A DNA stretch of 64,000 nucleotides, from assembly GCA_902518895.1 (NCBI GenBank), contig CABYHL010000002.1, forward strand, positions 72,680 through 136,679, read 5' to 3'. The notes beneath the pieces were generated by a model. The model did not search any database and was not told the DNA's origin. It saw nothing but the letters and a program-made list of their open reading frames with translations. Shown piece after piece: positions 44,065 to 53,599 of the stretch (positions within the stretch are counted from its first letter, which is position 1; every line of letters starts with the position of its first letter). The translations under genes were made by a program, and so were the position numbers. This stretch comes from an uncultured Alphaproteobacteria bacterium. GTDB taxonomy: Bacteria > Pseudomonadota > Alphaproteobacteria > HIMB59 > GCA-002718135.

Positions 44065-44825
44065 TGATTAAAAATTATTTTACACATGCAAAAATTAAGT
44101 CTTTTGTTAAAGCTGGTTTTTTTACTAGAAATGGTGGAGTATCAAAAAAAGAAAACTATTCATTGAACTGTAGCTTAAATAGCAAAGATACAAAGGGTAA
44201 TGTAAATAAAAATATTGATATCTGTCTTAAAAATTTAAAGATTAAAAAAAAAATTAAATTTATTAGTCAAATACACTCCAACAAGATTGTAGAAATTAAT
44301 AAAAAAAATATAGGTAATAAATATTTTGGAGATGGATTAATCACAAGCAATAAGCAAATAGCTTTAGGAGTTTTAACTGCAGATTGCTGTCCAATTTTTA
44401 TTTTTGATAAAAATAAAAAATATATTTGCGCTCTTCATTCAGGTTGGAAAGGGGCATTAAAAAATATAGCTGCTAAAGGTATAGAATATTTTTTTAAACA
44501 AAAAATAATTAAAAAAAATATTATGGTTCTTATTGGCCCTTGTTTGAGCTTTAAAAACTTTGAAGTATCAAAAGACTTTAAAAGTAAGTTTATAAGCAAA
44601 AATAAAAAATACTCTATTTTCTTCAAATACAAAAATAAAGACAAAGATTTGTTTAATTTAAGAAGATTGATTAACTATCAATTCAAGGAATTAGGTATTA
44701 AAAATATATATAATATTAAAAAAGATACCTTCTCAAATAAGAAAGTTTTTTTTAGCCATCGAAGGGAATCACAAAAATTTAGAGATACTGGAAGAATGCT
44801 CAATATCATTGCATTTAATGATTAA
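44061..44825 (+). CDS. pgeF: Peptidoglycan editing factor PgeF (YfiH/laccase-domain family)
   Basis: A 254-residue protein of the Cu-oxidase_4/YfiH family. It shows GFFTRNGGVSK, SQIHSNKIV, LTADCCPIFIFD and ALHSGWKGALKNI; the His and Cys residues bind zinc in the active site. The family removes wrongly incorporated serine from peptidoglycan precursors, and some members act as purine-nucleoside phosphorylases. Very Lys/Asn-rich, reflecting local AT content. Confidence 0.9.
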   Translation: MMIKNYFTHAKIKSFVKAGFFTRNGGVSKKENYSLNCSLNSKDTKGNVNKNIDICLKNLKIKKKIKFISQIHSNKIVEINKKNIGNKYFGDGLITSNKQIALGVLTADCCPIFIFDKNKKYICALHSGWKGALKNIAAKGIEYFFKQKIIKKNIMVLIGPCLSFKNFEVSKDFKSKFISKNKKYSIFFKYKNKDKDLFNLRRLINYQFKELGIKNIYNIKKDTFSNKKVFFSHRRESQKFRDTGRMLNIIAFND

Positions 44826-44872
44826 TTTTGGTTGATCTATTATTATTCTAATATAGTAAATAATTTGATTAT

Positions 44873-45808
44873 ATGAAAATAATCGCCTGTAATAGTAGCA
44901 AATCCCTAGCAGAAAAAATTTCTAAGCATATTGATGTTCCATTAGCCGATGCCTCTGTTAGAACTTTTAATGATAGAGAAATATTTGTGGAAATAAATGA
45001 AAATATCAGAGGTGAAGATGTGTTTATTATTCAATCGACATCACATCCGGCTAATGACCATTTAATGGAACTTTTAATTACAATAGATGCTGCAAGGAGA
45101 GGATCAGCAAAAAGAATTACTGCTGTTATCCCATATTATGGATATGCAAGACAAGATAGAAAGACTGGGCCTAGAACACCAATCACTGCCAAACTTGTAG
45201 CAAATTTAATTACATCCGCGGGTGCTGATAGGGTATTAACAATGGATTTACATGCTGGTCAAATTCAAGGTTTTTTTGACATTCCTTTAGATAATATTTT
45301 TTCTGTAAGACCGATAATCGATGATGTTAAAGAAAGATTTAATGGAAACAAAGATTTAGTTGTTGCTTCACCTGATGTTGGTGGTGTTGTTAGAGCCAGA
45401 GCTTTTGCTAAAAGATTAGAAGCTGGACTGGCAATTGCCGATAAAAGAAGAGAAAAAGCTGGTGAGTCTGAAGTAATGAATATCATCGGAGATGTAAAAG
45501 ATAAAACTTGTATCTTACTAGATGATATAGCTGATTCTGCAGGTACGTTATGTAATGCTGCTGAAGCTCTGAGTAAAAATGGGGCTAAAGAAATTTATTC
45601 TTATATTGTTCACGGTGTATTATCTGGAGATGCGCTAAAAAAGATTGAAAATTCAAGCATAAAAGAATTGGTATTAACAGATACAATAGAGCCTTCTAAA
45701 GAGGTAAAAAGCACAAAAAACATTAGACATATTAGTATTGCTCCTTTAATGGGTGATGCGATTAAAAGGATTAACACTGATACTTCAGTGTCCGCCCTTT
45801 TCGATTAA
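44873..45808 (+). CDS. prs: Ribose-phosphate pyrophosphokinase
   Basis: A 311-residue enzyme forming PRPP from ribose-5-phosphate and ATP. It has [35 protein letters not shown] (ATP loop), [14 protein letters not shown] and the PRPP-binding loop [18 protein letters not shown]. Followed after 15 bases by the L25 gene, and then pth and ychF, the usual prs-rplY-pth-ychF order in alphaproteobacteria. Confidence 0.96.
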   Translation: MKIIACNSSKSLAEKISKHIDVPLADASVRTFNDREIFVEINENIRGEDVFIIQSTSHPANDHLMELLITIDAARRGSAKRITAVIPYYGYARQDRKTGPRTPITAKLVANLITSAGADRVLTMDLHAGQIQGFFDIPLDNIFSVRPIIDDVKERFNGNKDLVVASPDVGGVVRARAFAKRLEAGLAIADKRREKAGESEVMNIIGDVKDKTCILLDDIADSAGTLCNAAEALSKNGAKEIYSYIVHGVLSGDALKKIENSSIKELVLTDTIEPSKEVKSTKNIRHISIAPLMGDAIKRINTDTSVSALFD

Positions 45809-45823
45809 ATATTTTTTTATTTT

Positions 45824-46501
45824 ATGAGTGATTTTAAAGCAATAGAAAGAAATAAAGATATTGGTTCAAATCATAGTCTTTTGATGAAGGGATTAGTTCC
45901 TGGTATTATTTATGGCAAGGGAACTGAACCTAAAAAAATTGCTCTAGAAGATAAAATACTCAAAAAATTAATGGGTACTGGTTCTTTTTATTCAACAATT
46001 ATCGATCTTGATGTGGATGGAAAGAAAGAAAAAATACTTCCTAAACAATTGCAATATCATCCTGTTAGTGATCGACTTATACATTTTGATTTTTTAAGAG
46101 TACAAGAAAATACAAAAGTAAACGTTGAAATTCCTGTTGAATTTTTAAATCAAGATAAATGTCCTGGTTTGAAAAAAGGTGGAGTTTTAAATACTGTTAG
46201 AAGACTTGTTGAGCTAACATGTAATGCAAATAATATACCTAGCAAACTAGAATTTGATTTAATTGAAAGTGAAATAGGTGATGCAGTTAAAATTAGTAAT
46301 ATTCAACTACCTGAGGGAGTTGCTCCTACTATTTCAGATAGAGATTTCGTAATAGCTACTTTAGTTCCGCCGACTGTAGAAGTTGAAACTAAAACTGAAG
46401 AAACAACTGAAGAAGCTGCGGCAGAAGGTGGTGAAGAAAAATCAGAGGAAAAGAAGGAAGAATCTTCTGATAATAAAGAAGAAAATAAAGAATCTAAGTA
46501 A
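45824..46501 (+). CDS. rplY: 50S ribosomal protein L25 (CTC/TL5 form)
   Basis: A 225-residue two-domain L25. The N-terminal 5S rRNA-binding domain has LVPGIIYGKGTEP and the second, CTC-type domain has HFDFLRVQENTKVNVEIPVEF. It ends in a long acidic tail rich in Glu and Lys (after about residue 190), common in alphaproteobacterial L25. Between prs and pth in one operon. Confidence 0.94.
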   Translation: MSDFKAIERNKDIGSNHSLLMKGLVPGIIYGKGTEPKKIALEDKILKKLMGTGSFYSTIIDLDVDGKKEKILPKQLQYHPVSDRLIHFDFLRVQENTKVNVEIPVEFLNQDKCPGLKKGGVLNTVRRLVELTCNANNIPSKLEFDLIESEIGDAVKISNIQLPEGVAPTISDRDFVIATLVPPTVEVETKTEETTEEAAAEGGEEKSEEKKEESSDNKEENKESK

Positions 46502-46522
46502 CTTTACTTTATATTTCATTAT

Positions 46523-47083
46523 ATGTTTTTAATTTGTGGACTTGGAAACCCAGGTGTAAATTATAATAATACCAGACATAATGTAGGCTTCCATTTAGCG
46601 GATAATATAATCTCACATTTTAATTTGGATAAAATCAAAGAAGATAAAATAAAAGAATTATATTCAGGTGTAATTAATAATCAAAAAATCTTTGTATTAA
46701 AACCTCTTACTTTCATGAATTTATCTGGAAAAGCTGTTTCAGAAATTATAAATTTTTATAAAATAAAATTAGACCGTACTTTTGTTATTCATGATGATCT
46801 TGATTTAGAGTTATCAAAAGTAAAAATAAAACAAGGTGGTAGAAACGGAGGTCATAATGGATTGGAAAGTATTGACCAATTTATAGGGGAAAACTATTTT
46901 AGAATACGTATTGGAATTGATCATCCTGGGCATAAAGATTTAGTTTCAAATTATGTTTTAAATAAATTTTCAAAATCAGAAGAAGAAATAATAAATAAAA
47001 AAATTGATAAAATGGTTAAGAATATAGAATTAATATTTTCAGATATTCCTCTATTTTTAACAAAAATAAGTGAGCAAAATTAA
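46523..47083 (+). CDS. pth: Peptidyl-tRNA hydrolase
   Basis: A 186-residue enzyme that frees tRNA from dropped-off peptidyl-tRNA. It has ICGLGNPGVNYNNTRHNVGF with the catalytic His, FVLKPLTFMNLSGKAV, VIHDDLDL and GGRNGGHNGLESI, all family motifs. It lies 2 bases upstream of ychF. Confidence 0.96.
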   Translation: MFLICGLGNPGVNYNNTRHNVGFHLADNIISHFNLDKIKEDKIKELYSGVINNQKIFVLKPLTFMNLSGKAVSEIINFYKIKLDRTFVIHDDLDLELSKVKIKQGGRNGGHNGLESIDQFIGENYFRIRIGIDHPGHKDLVSNYVLNKFSKSEEEIINKKIDKMVKNIELIFSDIPLFLTKISEQN

Positions 47084-47085
47084 TT

Positions 47086-48186
47086 ATGGGATTTAAGTGT
47101 GGGATAGTTGGATTGCCAAATGTTGGTAAATCCACTTTATTCAATGCTCTTACCCAATCAAATAAAGCGGAAGCTGCAAATTATCCATTTGCAACTATAG
47201 AACCAAATATAGGAAGAGTTGCAGTGCCCGATGACAGATTAGATAAACTAGCGATCATTGGAAAGAGCGAAAAAATAATTCCTTCTTTTATGGATTTTGT
47301 TGATATTGCAGGGTTAGTAAAAGGAGCCTCTCAAGGAGAAGGTTTAGGAAATAAATTTTTAGGACATGTTAGGGAAGTTGACGCAATAGCTCATGTTGTG
47401 AGATGCTTTGAAGATACTAACATTACTCATGTATCATCAAAAATTGATCCACTAGATGATATTGAAACAATAAATTTAGAATTGCAATTGGCTGATCTTG
47501 AAAGCTTAAATAATAAAAAAACTAGTTTAGAAAAAAAATTAAAAGCAAATGATAAAGAAGCTAAACATCAATTTGAGATAATAAATAAAATCTTACAAAT
47601 GCTAGATGCAAATAGTATCTTAAAAATTGATGAATTTGCTAGCAATGAAATTGACATTGTAAATAGTCTAAACTTAATTAGTCTAAAGCCAACTATGTAC
47701 ATATGTAATGTAGATGAAGAATCTATTCATACCGGAAACGACTTATCAAAAAAAGTAATTGAGTTTGCAAAAAAAAATAATCATTCAGTGGTTTTAATAT
47801 CTGCATCAATAGAAGCACAAATAGCAGAATTAGAAAATGTAGAAGAAAAACTTGAATTTCTTAAAGAACTAAATTTAGATCAAACAACATTGAATAAGGT
47901 TATAAAATCCGGATATGAACTTTTAGGTTTAATAAACTATTTTACATGTGGTCCAAAGGAAACAAGATCATGGACAATAAAAAAAGAAACACTTGCACCA
48001 CAAGCAGCTGGAAAAATTCACACTGATTTTGAAAAAGGATTTATTAGAGCAGAGACTGTCTCTTATGACGACTATATAGAAAATAATGGTGATGCTGGAA
48101 GTAGAGATTCAGGAAAGCTAAGACAAGAAGGTAAAGATTATATCGTCAAAGATGGTGATGTAATGAACTTTTTATTTAATGTCTAA
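47086..48186 (+). CDS. ychF: Redox-regulated ATPase YchF
   Basis: A 366-residue P-loop protein of the Obg group. It has CGIVGLPNVGKSTLFNALT, DFVDIAGLVKGASQGEGLGN, and the C-terminal TGS-like domain (TCGPKETRSWTIKKET, HTDFEKGFIRAETVSYDD). The usual NKxD motif is replaced by CNVDE, consistent with YchF preferring ATP over GTP. Convergent with petC, overlapping by 4 bases. Confidence 0.96.
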   Translation: MGFKCGIVGLPNVGKSTLFNALTQSNKAEAANYPFATIEPNIGRVAVPDDRLDKLAIIGKSEKIIPSFMDFVDIAGLVKGASQGEGLGNKFLGHVREVDAIAHVVRCFEDTNITHVSSKIDPLDDIETINLELQLADLESLNNKKTSLEKKLKANDKEAKHQFEIINKILQMLDANSILKIDEFASNEIDIVNSLNLISLKPTMYICNVDEESIHTGNDLSKKVIEFAKKNNHSVVLISASIEAQIAELENVEEKLEFLKELNLDQTTLNKVIKSGYELLGLINYFTCGPKETRSWTIKKETLAPQAAGKIHTDFEKGFIRAETVSYDDYIENNGDAGSRDSGKLRQEGKDYIVKDGDVMNFLFNV

Positions 48187-48932
48187 GTAACGTCTCGCCA
48201 AAGTCTGTTTTTTGCTAAGTACACAATTGTTCCTAAAATAATAAAGAATAATATTACTTTGATACCTAAATTTTTTCTTTCTTCCATTTCTGGTTCGGCA
48301 GCCCAGTGAAGAAAATGAGTTACATCAGCTGATAACTGTTCTGCGTTATTATCAGTGCCATCATCATAATCTACGCTTCCATCAGCTATAGGTGCTGGCA
48401 TAGCTATTTGATTTCCAGCCATCCATTTATTGTACCACATTCCATTACCGATCTCCATTCCCTTTGGAGGCTCAACATAACCTAGAAGAAGGTTATAAAT
48501 ATAATCAACCCCATATTTTCTAGCTTTTGTAATTACACTCAAATCTGGAGGATAAGCTCCATTATTATTTGCTCTTGCCTCGTTATCATTAGCATATGGA
48601 TTGACAAATCTGTCTGCTGGTCTAGCCGGTCTTTCAAACATTTCACCATCATCATTTGGACCGTCTAATACAGTATATTCAGAAGCAATTACTTTTACTT
48701 GAGCTTCGGAAAAACCAACATCAATAAGATCTCTGTAATATAGCAATTTCATTGAATGACATCCTGCACATACTTCTCTATAAACTTTATAGCCCCTTTG
48801 AATTGCGGCTCTATCAAAAGTTCCCGTTACACCTTTAAAAGACCAATCATGTTTTGGCATTTTTTCAGTACTCATTTCCGCAGCAAGTAAATTTGAAGAG
48901 AATATTAGAAAAATAATAAGTAATAGGCGCAT
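48183..48932 (-). CDS. petC: Cytochrome c1 of the bc1 complex
   Basis: A 249-residue cytochrome c1 with a signal peptide (MRLLLIIFLIFSSNLLAAE), the heme-c site CAGCH at residues 55-59, the Met ligand probably in the PIADGSVDYDD-preceding NQIAMPAP segment, and one C-terminal membrane anchor (KVILFFIILGTIVYLA). It passes electrons from the Rieske protein to soluble cytochromes. It overlaps petB by one base. Confidence 0.95.
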   Translation of the reverse strand: MRLLLIIFLIFSSNLLAAEMSTEKMPKHDWSFKGVTGTFDRAAIQRGYKVYREVCAGCHSMKLLYYRDLIDVGFSEAQVKVIASEYTVLDGPNDDGEMFERPARPADRFVNPYANDNEARANNNGAYPPDLSVITKARKYGVDYIYNLLLGYVEPPKGMEIGNGMWYNKWMAGNQIAMPAPIADGSVDYDDGTDNNAEQLSADVTHFLHWAAEPEMEERKNLGIKVILFFIILGTIVYLAKNRLWRDVT

Positions 48933-50224
48933 TATAGATTTGTATCTTTTTGCATTGCTGGTGAAGGAATTCCTTTTTCTCCTCCACCAATATTAGGAGT
49001 TATACTTTTAGCATAAACATCACTAATACTGAGCGGTAGCTTACTTGGCTTCTCTATCCAACCAACAAAAGGTGTAATGATAAAGAAAAAACCAAAGTAG
49101 TAAAGTAAACCTACTCTAGCAATTAAAAGATATAAACCTTCAGCAGGAAGCATACCAACGTAGCCTAATGCAAAGAAGTTAACAAAAAAGCCCATCATAA
49201 ACCACTTATATATTGGTCTATAATTACAGCTTCTCACTTTTGATCTATCAAGCCAAGGTAGAACAAAGAGAATTACTATCGCACCAAACATTAGGAGAAC
49301 CCCTCCTAATTTATCAGGTACTGCTCTTAAAATTGCATAAAAAGGTGCAAGATACCAGTTTGGAACAATGTGAGCTGGAGTAACAAGTGGATCTGCTGGA
49401 ATATAATTATCAACTTCAGCCATAAGATTTGGTCCAAAGAATATTACTGCAGAAATAGCAACGCCAAAAGCACACATAGCTACTGTATCTTTAATTAACA
49501 TATATGGAAAAAAGTTTACTGAGTCGTTGTTAGTTTTAATATCAATCCCATCAGGGTTATTTGAACCATGAACATGGACTGCAGCAACATGTAATCCTAC
49601 AACACCAAAAATAACAAATGGTAAAACATAATGAAGAGCAAAGAAACGGTTTAAAGTGGCATTTCCAACGTTGTAATCACCAAGAAGCCATGTCTTTAAT
49701 CCCTCACCAATAAATGGAATTGCACTAAATAAATTTGTTATAACTGTAGCTCCCCAATAAGACATTTGTCCCCACGGTAATGTGTAACCAAGAAAAGAGG
49801 TTGCCATCATTAATAAAAATATAAATACACCTAAAATCCAATTAAGCTCTCTTGGATATTTGTAAGAACCAAAATACATTGCTCTTACTATATGAATGTA
49901 AACTATGATGAAGAAAAAGGCTGCACCATTGGAATGAATGTATCGCATTAACCATCCGTAATTGACATCTCGCATTATTCTTTCAACACTATCAAATGCC
50001 ATATCAGTATGTGGTGTGTAATTCATCGCAAGAAAAATTCCGCTTACTATCATTGTAACAAGTGTAATTGTTGCCAATGCACCAAAACTCCAGAAATAAT
50101 TACAATTTTTAGGCATCGGATAATCGCCATATTCTTTTTTGAAATAAGAAATAATTGGTAAACGAAACTCTATCCAATTAAGGACAGGGTTTTTAAACTG
50201 ATGTACTTTTCGATTCTTATCCAT
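48932..50224 (-). CDS. petB: Cytochrome b of the bc1 complex
   Basis: A 430-residue membrane protein with about eight helices. The heme b ligands are in RYIHSNGAAFFFIIVYIHI and FALHYVLPFVIFGVVGLHV; the quinone-site PEWY is altered to a VPNWYLAPFYAILR form (P-x-W-Y), as in many alphaproteobacteria. GYTLPWGQMSYWGATVITN is diagnostic. One base separates it from petA. Confidence 0.96.
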   Translation of the reverse strand: MDKNRKVHQFKNPVLNWIEFRLPIISYFKKEYGDYPMPKNCNYFWSFGALATITLVTMIVSGIFLAMNYTPHTDMAFDSVERIMRDVNYGWLMRYIHSNGAAFFFIIVYIHIVRAMYFGSYKYPRELNWILGVFIFLLMMATSFLGYTLPWGQMSYWGATVITNLFSAIPFIGEGLKTWLLGDYNVGNATLNRFFALHYVLPFVIFGVVGLHVAAVHVHGSNNPDGIDIKTNNDSVNFFPYMLIKDTVAMCAFGVAISAVIFFGPNLMAEVDNYIPADPLVTPAHIVPNWYLAPFYAILRAVPDKLGGVLLMFGAIVILFVLPWLDRSKVRSCNYRPIYKWFMMGFFVNFFALGYVGMLPAEGLYLLIARVGLLYYFGFFFIITPFVGWIEKPSKLPLSISDVYAKSITPNIGGGEKGIPSPAMQKDTNL

Positions 50225-50225
50225 G

Positions 50226-50753
50226 TTATCCTATCTTTATAGTATTATCATTTAAAAAGGTATAGGGCGGAACGTCCAAGTTTTTTGGTGCTGGTCCCTT
50301 TCTTATCCTACCTGATGTATCGTAATGTGAACCATGACATGGGCAGTACCAACCATCATACTCACCTTTCATATCTGAAACCTTCTGACCAAGTGGAACA
50401 CAACCTAAGTGTGTACATACTCCCACTAAAACTAACCATTCTTCTTTTTGTACTCTATCTGCATCATCTTGTGGATCTCTTAAGTCAGAAGCTTGAACCA
50501 TTTTAGCTGCATCAATCTCATCTTTTGTTCTTTTTTTAATAAAAACAGGTTTTCCACGCCACTTTATTGTTATACTTTGACCTTCTTCAATAGCACTAAT
50601 ATCTACTTCGGTTGATCCTGCAGCTAATGTGTCTTCTGCTGGACTCATACTTTTTAGAAAAGGCCATATAAAAGCAGCTGTTCCAACAGCACCAAGCGTT
50701 ACGGTGCTAAGTTGTAGGAAATCTCTTCTCTTATTTTTGGGTTTTTTAGCCAT
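50226..50753 (-). CDS. petA: Ubiquinol-cytochrome c reductase Rieske iron-sulfur subunit
   Basis: A 175-residue Rieske protein. The N terminus has a twin-arginine-like KNKRRDFLQ followed by one helix ([13 protein letters not shown]). The 2Fe-2S cluster is held by CTHLGC and CPCHGS, with the family's [13 protein letters not shown] at the end. It starts the petABC operon and is divergent from trmL. Confidence 0.97.
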   Translation of the reverse strand: MAKKPKNKRRDFLQLSTVTLGAVGTAAFIWPFLKSMSPAEDTLAAGSTEVDISAIEEGQSITIKWRGKPVFIKKRTKDEIDAAKMVQASDLRDPQDDADRVQKEEWLVLVGVCTHLGCVPLGQKVSDMKGEYDGWYCPCHGSHYDTSGRIRKGPAPKNLDVPPYTFLNDNTIKIG

Positions 50754-50848
50754 TTATTGTGAATTTCTTATATCTTAATTACTCAAAAAAATACTTTTTA
50801 AATATGTGCCAGCGTGACGCAAGTAATAAAATAATATAGTAAAAAAAC

Positions 50849-51295
50849 ATGAGAATTGCTCTATTTGAACCCGACATACCACAGAATGCAGGAAACATAT
50901 TTAGACTAGGTGCCTGTCTTGGAATACCAGTAGATATAATAGAGCCAGCTGGCTTTGTGATTGATGATAAGAGATTAAAAAGAGCATCAATGGATTACTA
51001 TGATTATCTAGAATTAAAAAAACATTTAAGTTGGGAAAAATTTTATGAGTGGTCAAAAAATAATTCATATCGACTCGTTCTTTTAACAACAAAAAGTAAA
51101 AAAAGTTATTTCGATTATAAATTTCAATCAAATGATATTATTTTATTTGGCAGAGAAAGTGCAGGGGCACCTGATTTTGTCCATAGCTCTGTCGATGAAA
51201 GATTAACAATACCAATGATAAAAGGGCCTAGATCGATCAATCTTAGTAGTTCAGTTGCTATTGTAGCTGGTGAAATGTTACGTCAATTAACTTAA
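50849..51295 (+). CDS. trmL: tRNA (cytidine(34)-2'-O)-methyltransferase
   Basis: A 148-residue SPOUT methyltransferase. It begins MRIALFEPDIPQNAGNIFRLGACLG and has FGRESAGAPDFVH and IPMIKGPRSINLSSSVAIVAGEMLRQL, which form the knotted SAM site. It methylates the wobble base of leucine tRNAs. Convergent with a pirin gene, 4-base overlap. Confidence 0.95.
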   Translation: MRIALFEPDIPQNAGNIFRLGACLGIPVDIIEPAGFVIDDKRLKRASMDYYDYLELKKHLSWEKFYEWSKNNSYRLVLLTTKSKKSYFDYKFQSNDIILFGRESAGAPDFVHSSVDERLTIPMIKGPRSINLSSSVAIVAGEMLRQLT

Positions 51296-52149
51296 GCTAA
51301 GCTTCCCATTTTTCCTTCTTGATAGTCCATCATTGCTTGCTTGATTTCTCCTTCAGAATTTGCCACAAAAGGACCATAACGTGCTACAGGTTCTTTAAGC
51401 GGCTTTCCGGCTAAAACTAGGTAGGATCCTTTTTCTGATATTGATGTAAGTTGAATCTCATCACTAGATTGATCAAAATAAATCATATCACCTTTATTAG
51501 CAATTTTATCTTGCTCATTAAACTGTAACTGACCATCAATAATATAGATCATAAGATTTTGTTCTTTATCAACATTAAACTTTGTCATATCTGGTTTTGA
51601 AAATTGAATATCAAATATTGATACAGGTGAATATGTTTGAACTTTGGATTTGGTTCCATTTATTTCACCCACAAGAACTTTAATTTCTATATTTGCATTT
51701 TCAGATACTGTTGGAATAGTGTTTCTTTTAATATGTTGGTACCAAGGTTTCACTTTTTTATTTTTTTGTGGAAGATTTACCCAAATTTGTAATCCTTGCA
51801 TGATACCACCACTCTTCTTAAATTTTTCTGTTACTAATTCAGAGTGGATTAAACCTGATCCGGTTGTCATCCATTGTACATCACCAGTTTCAATTTCTGC
51901 TTGTCCTCCAAATGAGTCTCTATGCTCTACTTCACCACCAAGCATATAAGTAATTGCCTCAAATCCACAATGAGGATGTGCTGGTACACCAGTTGCACCT
52001 CCTGGCTCATAATTAATTGGGCCGAAATGATCAAAAAGAAGAAATGGATCGTTTTCTCTCATTCCGGGGACAGGGAAAGCTCTCGTTACAGGTATCCCGT
52101 CACCCTCGAAAGTCTTCATACATTGTTTAATTTCTAATGCTTTTCTCAT
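51292..52149 (-). CDS. Pirin-family protein
   Basis: A 285-residue bicupin of the pirin family. It has FPVPGMRENDPFLLFDHFGP, the metal site PAHPHCGFEAITYMLGGEVEHRDS and WMTTGSGLIHSE in the N-terminal barrel, and KPLKEPVARYGPFVANSEGEI at the end. Pirins bind iron; some have quercetin-dioxygenase activity and others act as redox-responsive regulators. Single gene; role here unknown. Confidence 0.92.
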   Translation of the reverse strand: MRKALEIKQCMKTFEGDGIPVTRAFPVPGMRENDPFLLFDHFGPINYEPGGATGVPAHPHCGFEAITYMLGGEVEHRDSFGGQAEIETGDVQWMTTGSGLIHSELVTEKFKKSGGIMQGLQIWVNLPQKNKKVKPWYQHIKRNTIPTVSENANIEIKVLVGEINGTKSKVQTYSPVSIFDIQFSKPDMTKFNVDKEQNLMIYIIDGQLQFNEQDKIANKGDMIYFDQSSDEIQLTSISEKGSYLVLAGKPLKEPVARYGPFVANSEGEIKQAMMDYQEGKMGSLA

Positions 52150-52189
52150 TTGTATTTTAAATTATTATAAAAAATATATAGGTATGATT

Positions 52190-52273
52190 ATGAAAAATCA
52201 AAATCCAAACCCACCAAAGTGTGGTTGCAGTTGTAGCTGTTGCTGTACTTGTGAAGGTGGAGATTGCTGTTAA
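52190..52273 (+). CDS. Tiny cysteine-rich peptide, possible metallothionein-like protein
   Basis: A short open frame encoding 27 residues, MKNQNPNPPKCGCSCSCCCT then CEGGDCC, with nine cysteines (positions 11, 13, 15, 17, 18, 19, 21, 26, 27). An AGG at 52180-52182 gives a plausible ribosome site 7 bases before the ATG; an in-frame ATG at 52184 is a weaker alternative. No other frame uses this stretch. The Cys-x-Cys spacing suggests binding of zinc, copper or an iron-sulfur cluster. It faces the end of the znuA-cobW-WD40 operon, supporting a zinc role. Expression is unproven. Confidence 0.6.
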   Translation: MKNQNPNPPKCGCSCSCCCTCEGGDCC

Positions 52274-52296
52274 TAAATTATTTTAAATTTAATAAT

Positions 52297-52551
52297 TTAA
52301 TGAGTGTGATTTGTTAGATTATTAATATCTGACTCCTCTATTTCTTCTATTGATTTTGCAACTCGCCAATTTTTCATTGATCCGTCTTCATTTCTTGCAG
52401 TAATTACAGTTTCAATTGGCGGACAATCAGGTTCATGACAACTGAGCTCAGCAATACTTATTATAGTATTTTCTGGTAATTTATATTTCTTGGAAATTAA
52501 ATGTTTAAGATTTCTTATTTTTTCAACATTTTGAGTTTTACGATTAAACAT
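52297..52551 (-). CDS. Small conserved-looking protein with C-x4-C motif
   Basis: An 84-residue soluble protein. It has a basic N-terminal half and the striking ELSCHEPDCPPIETVI with Cys38 and Cys43 (C-H-E-P-D-C-P-P), followed by a beta-rich segment and a His-containing tail (NNLTNHTH). I recognise the CxEPxCPPxET block from proteins that neighbour CobW-type GTPases, but know no assigned function. It is the last gene after cobW and the WD40 gene (10 bases downstream), so it may be a metal-handling partner. Confidence 0.7.
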   Translation of the reverse strand: MFNRKTQNVEKIRNLKHLISKKYKLPENTIISIAELSCHEPDCPPIETVITARNEDGSMKNWRVAKSIEEIEESDINNLTNHTH

Positions 52552-52561
52552 ATTTTCTCCT

Positions 52562-53599
52562 TTAATTGTCTGCCCATAAAGATGATAAAAGAATAGAACC
52601 TTTCATATCGCCAATTAATATTTGTGAGTTATCACTAGATATAGCTATTGTTGAAACTTCTGAACCTGTTGAACTTCTAATCATAATTGGTTTTTTGCTT
52701 TCATCAATTTCTGCTAATAAAACTGACCCATCTGTAAAACCGGTGAAAACAGCTTTTTCTCCATTAAGTGCTTTAACAAATGTTGCAAGTTCTTTACCAC
52801 CGTTTGCAACAACAATTGGCTTTCTCCCCATTGGTCCTTCTTTACCATCAAATGGCCAGCAAACTGCATCACTGGATCCAGATGTTACCAAATACGGTGT
52901 ATCACCAACCCAAGTAAAACTTTTAATTTTTGATGGATAACCTCTCATTGCTAAATCCGCTTTGTCATTTATGCGCCAACCATGAATTTGATTTTCTTGC
53001 ATTGCAGTTACAATATATTTTGTATCTGGGCTAAACGTTACAGTTCCATGCGATCCTTTCCAGGTAAAATTTGATGCTGTCCATTTATTATTATTAAGTT
53101 TCCACACTGTTACTCCACCGTATCTTGAGACCGCAAGACGCTTACCTTTATTATCAAATGCTAATCCAGCAACAGTACTTTGATGCTCTAAAGTTTGAGG
53201 TTTATCTTTGTTTTTTGTCCAAATATAAACAGTCTTTCCTGATGAACAAACTTTAGTATCTTTGTGAGAAGCTACACAGTCAACCCACTTTGAACCAAAA
53301 TTAAAAATTTCATCAATATTTCCATCAGATGATATTTTTAGAAAACGTCCATCGTCTCCTCCCGTTAACACATGATCTTCATAATTTGTCATACTCAACA
53401 CTACACCCTTATGTGCTTTTACAGTTTTAGGATCAGATCCAGATTGAAAAAATCTTACGGTGCCGTCTCCAAATCCTACCGCTATTTGATCACGAATTGT
53501 AACCGCTTCTGTAGCTGGAGCTCCAATATTAAAAATTGAACCTCTTCTTTCAAGTTCAGTTTTATTTGATTCTTGAAGTTTTTCTAAATCAGCGTTCAT
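52562..53599 (-). CDS. WD40-repeat protein linked to CobW-type GTPase
   Basis: A 345-residue protein made of WD40-like blades: VAVGFGDGTVRFF, VLTGGDDGRFLKIS, VCSSGKTVYIWT, LAVSRYGGVTVWKL, IVTAMQENQIHGWR, LVTSGSSDAVCWPF, AVFTGFTDGSVLLAEI and ILIGDMKGSILLSSL are visible, enough for a closed propeller. No signal peptide. It overlaps the CobW-type gene by 4 bases; the same pairing is common in alphaproteobacteria. Probably a protein-protein platform in metal delivery, but no direct evidence exists here. Confidence 0.85.
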   Translation of the reverse strand: MNADLEKLQESNKTELERRGSIFNIGAPATEAVTIRDQIAVGFGDGTVRFFQSGSDPKTVKAHKGVVLSMTNYEDHVLTGGDDGRFLKISSDGNIDEIFNFGSKWVDCVASHKDTKVCSSGKTVYIWTKNKDKPQTLEHQSTVAGLAFDNKGKRLAVSRYGGVTVWKLNNNKWTASNFTWKGSHGTVTFSPDTKYIVTAMQENQIHGWRINDKADLAMRGYPSKIKSFTWVGDTPYLVTSGSSDAVCWPFDGKEGPMGRKPIVVANGGKELATFVKALNGEKAVFTGFTDGSVLLAEIDESKKPIMIRSSTGSEVSTIAISSDNSQILIGDMKGSILLSSLWADN

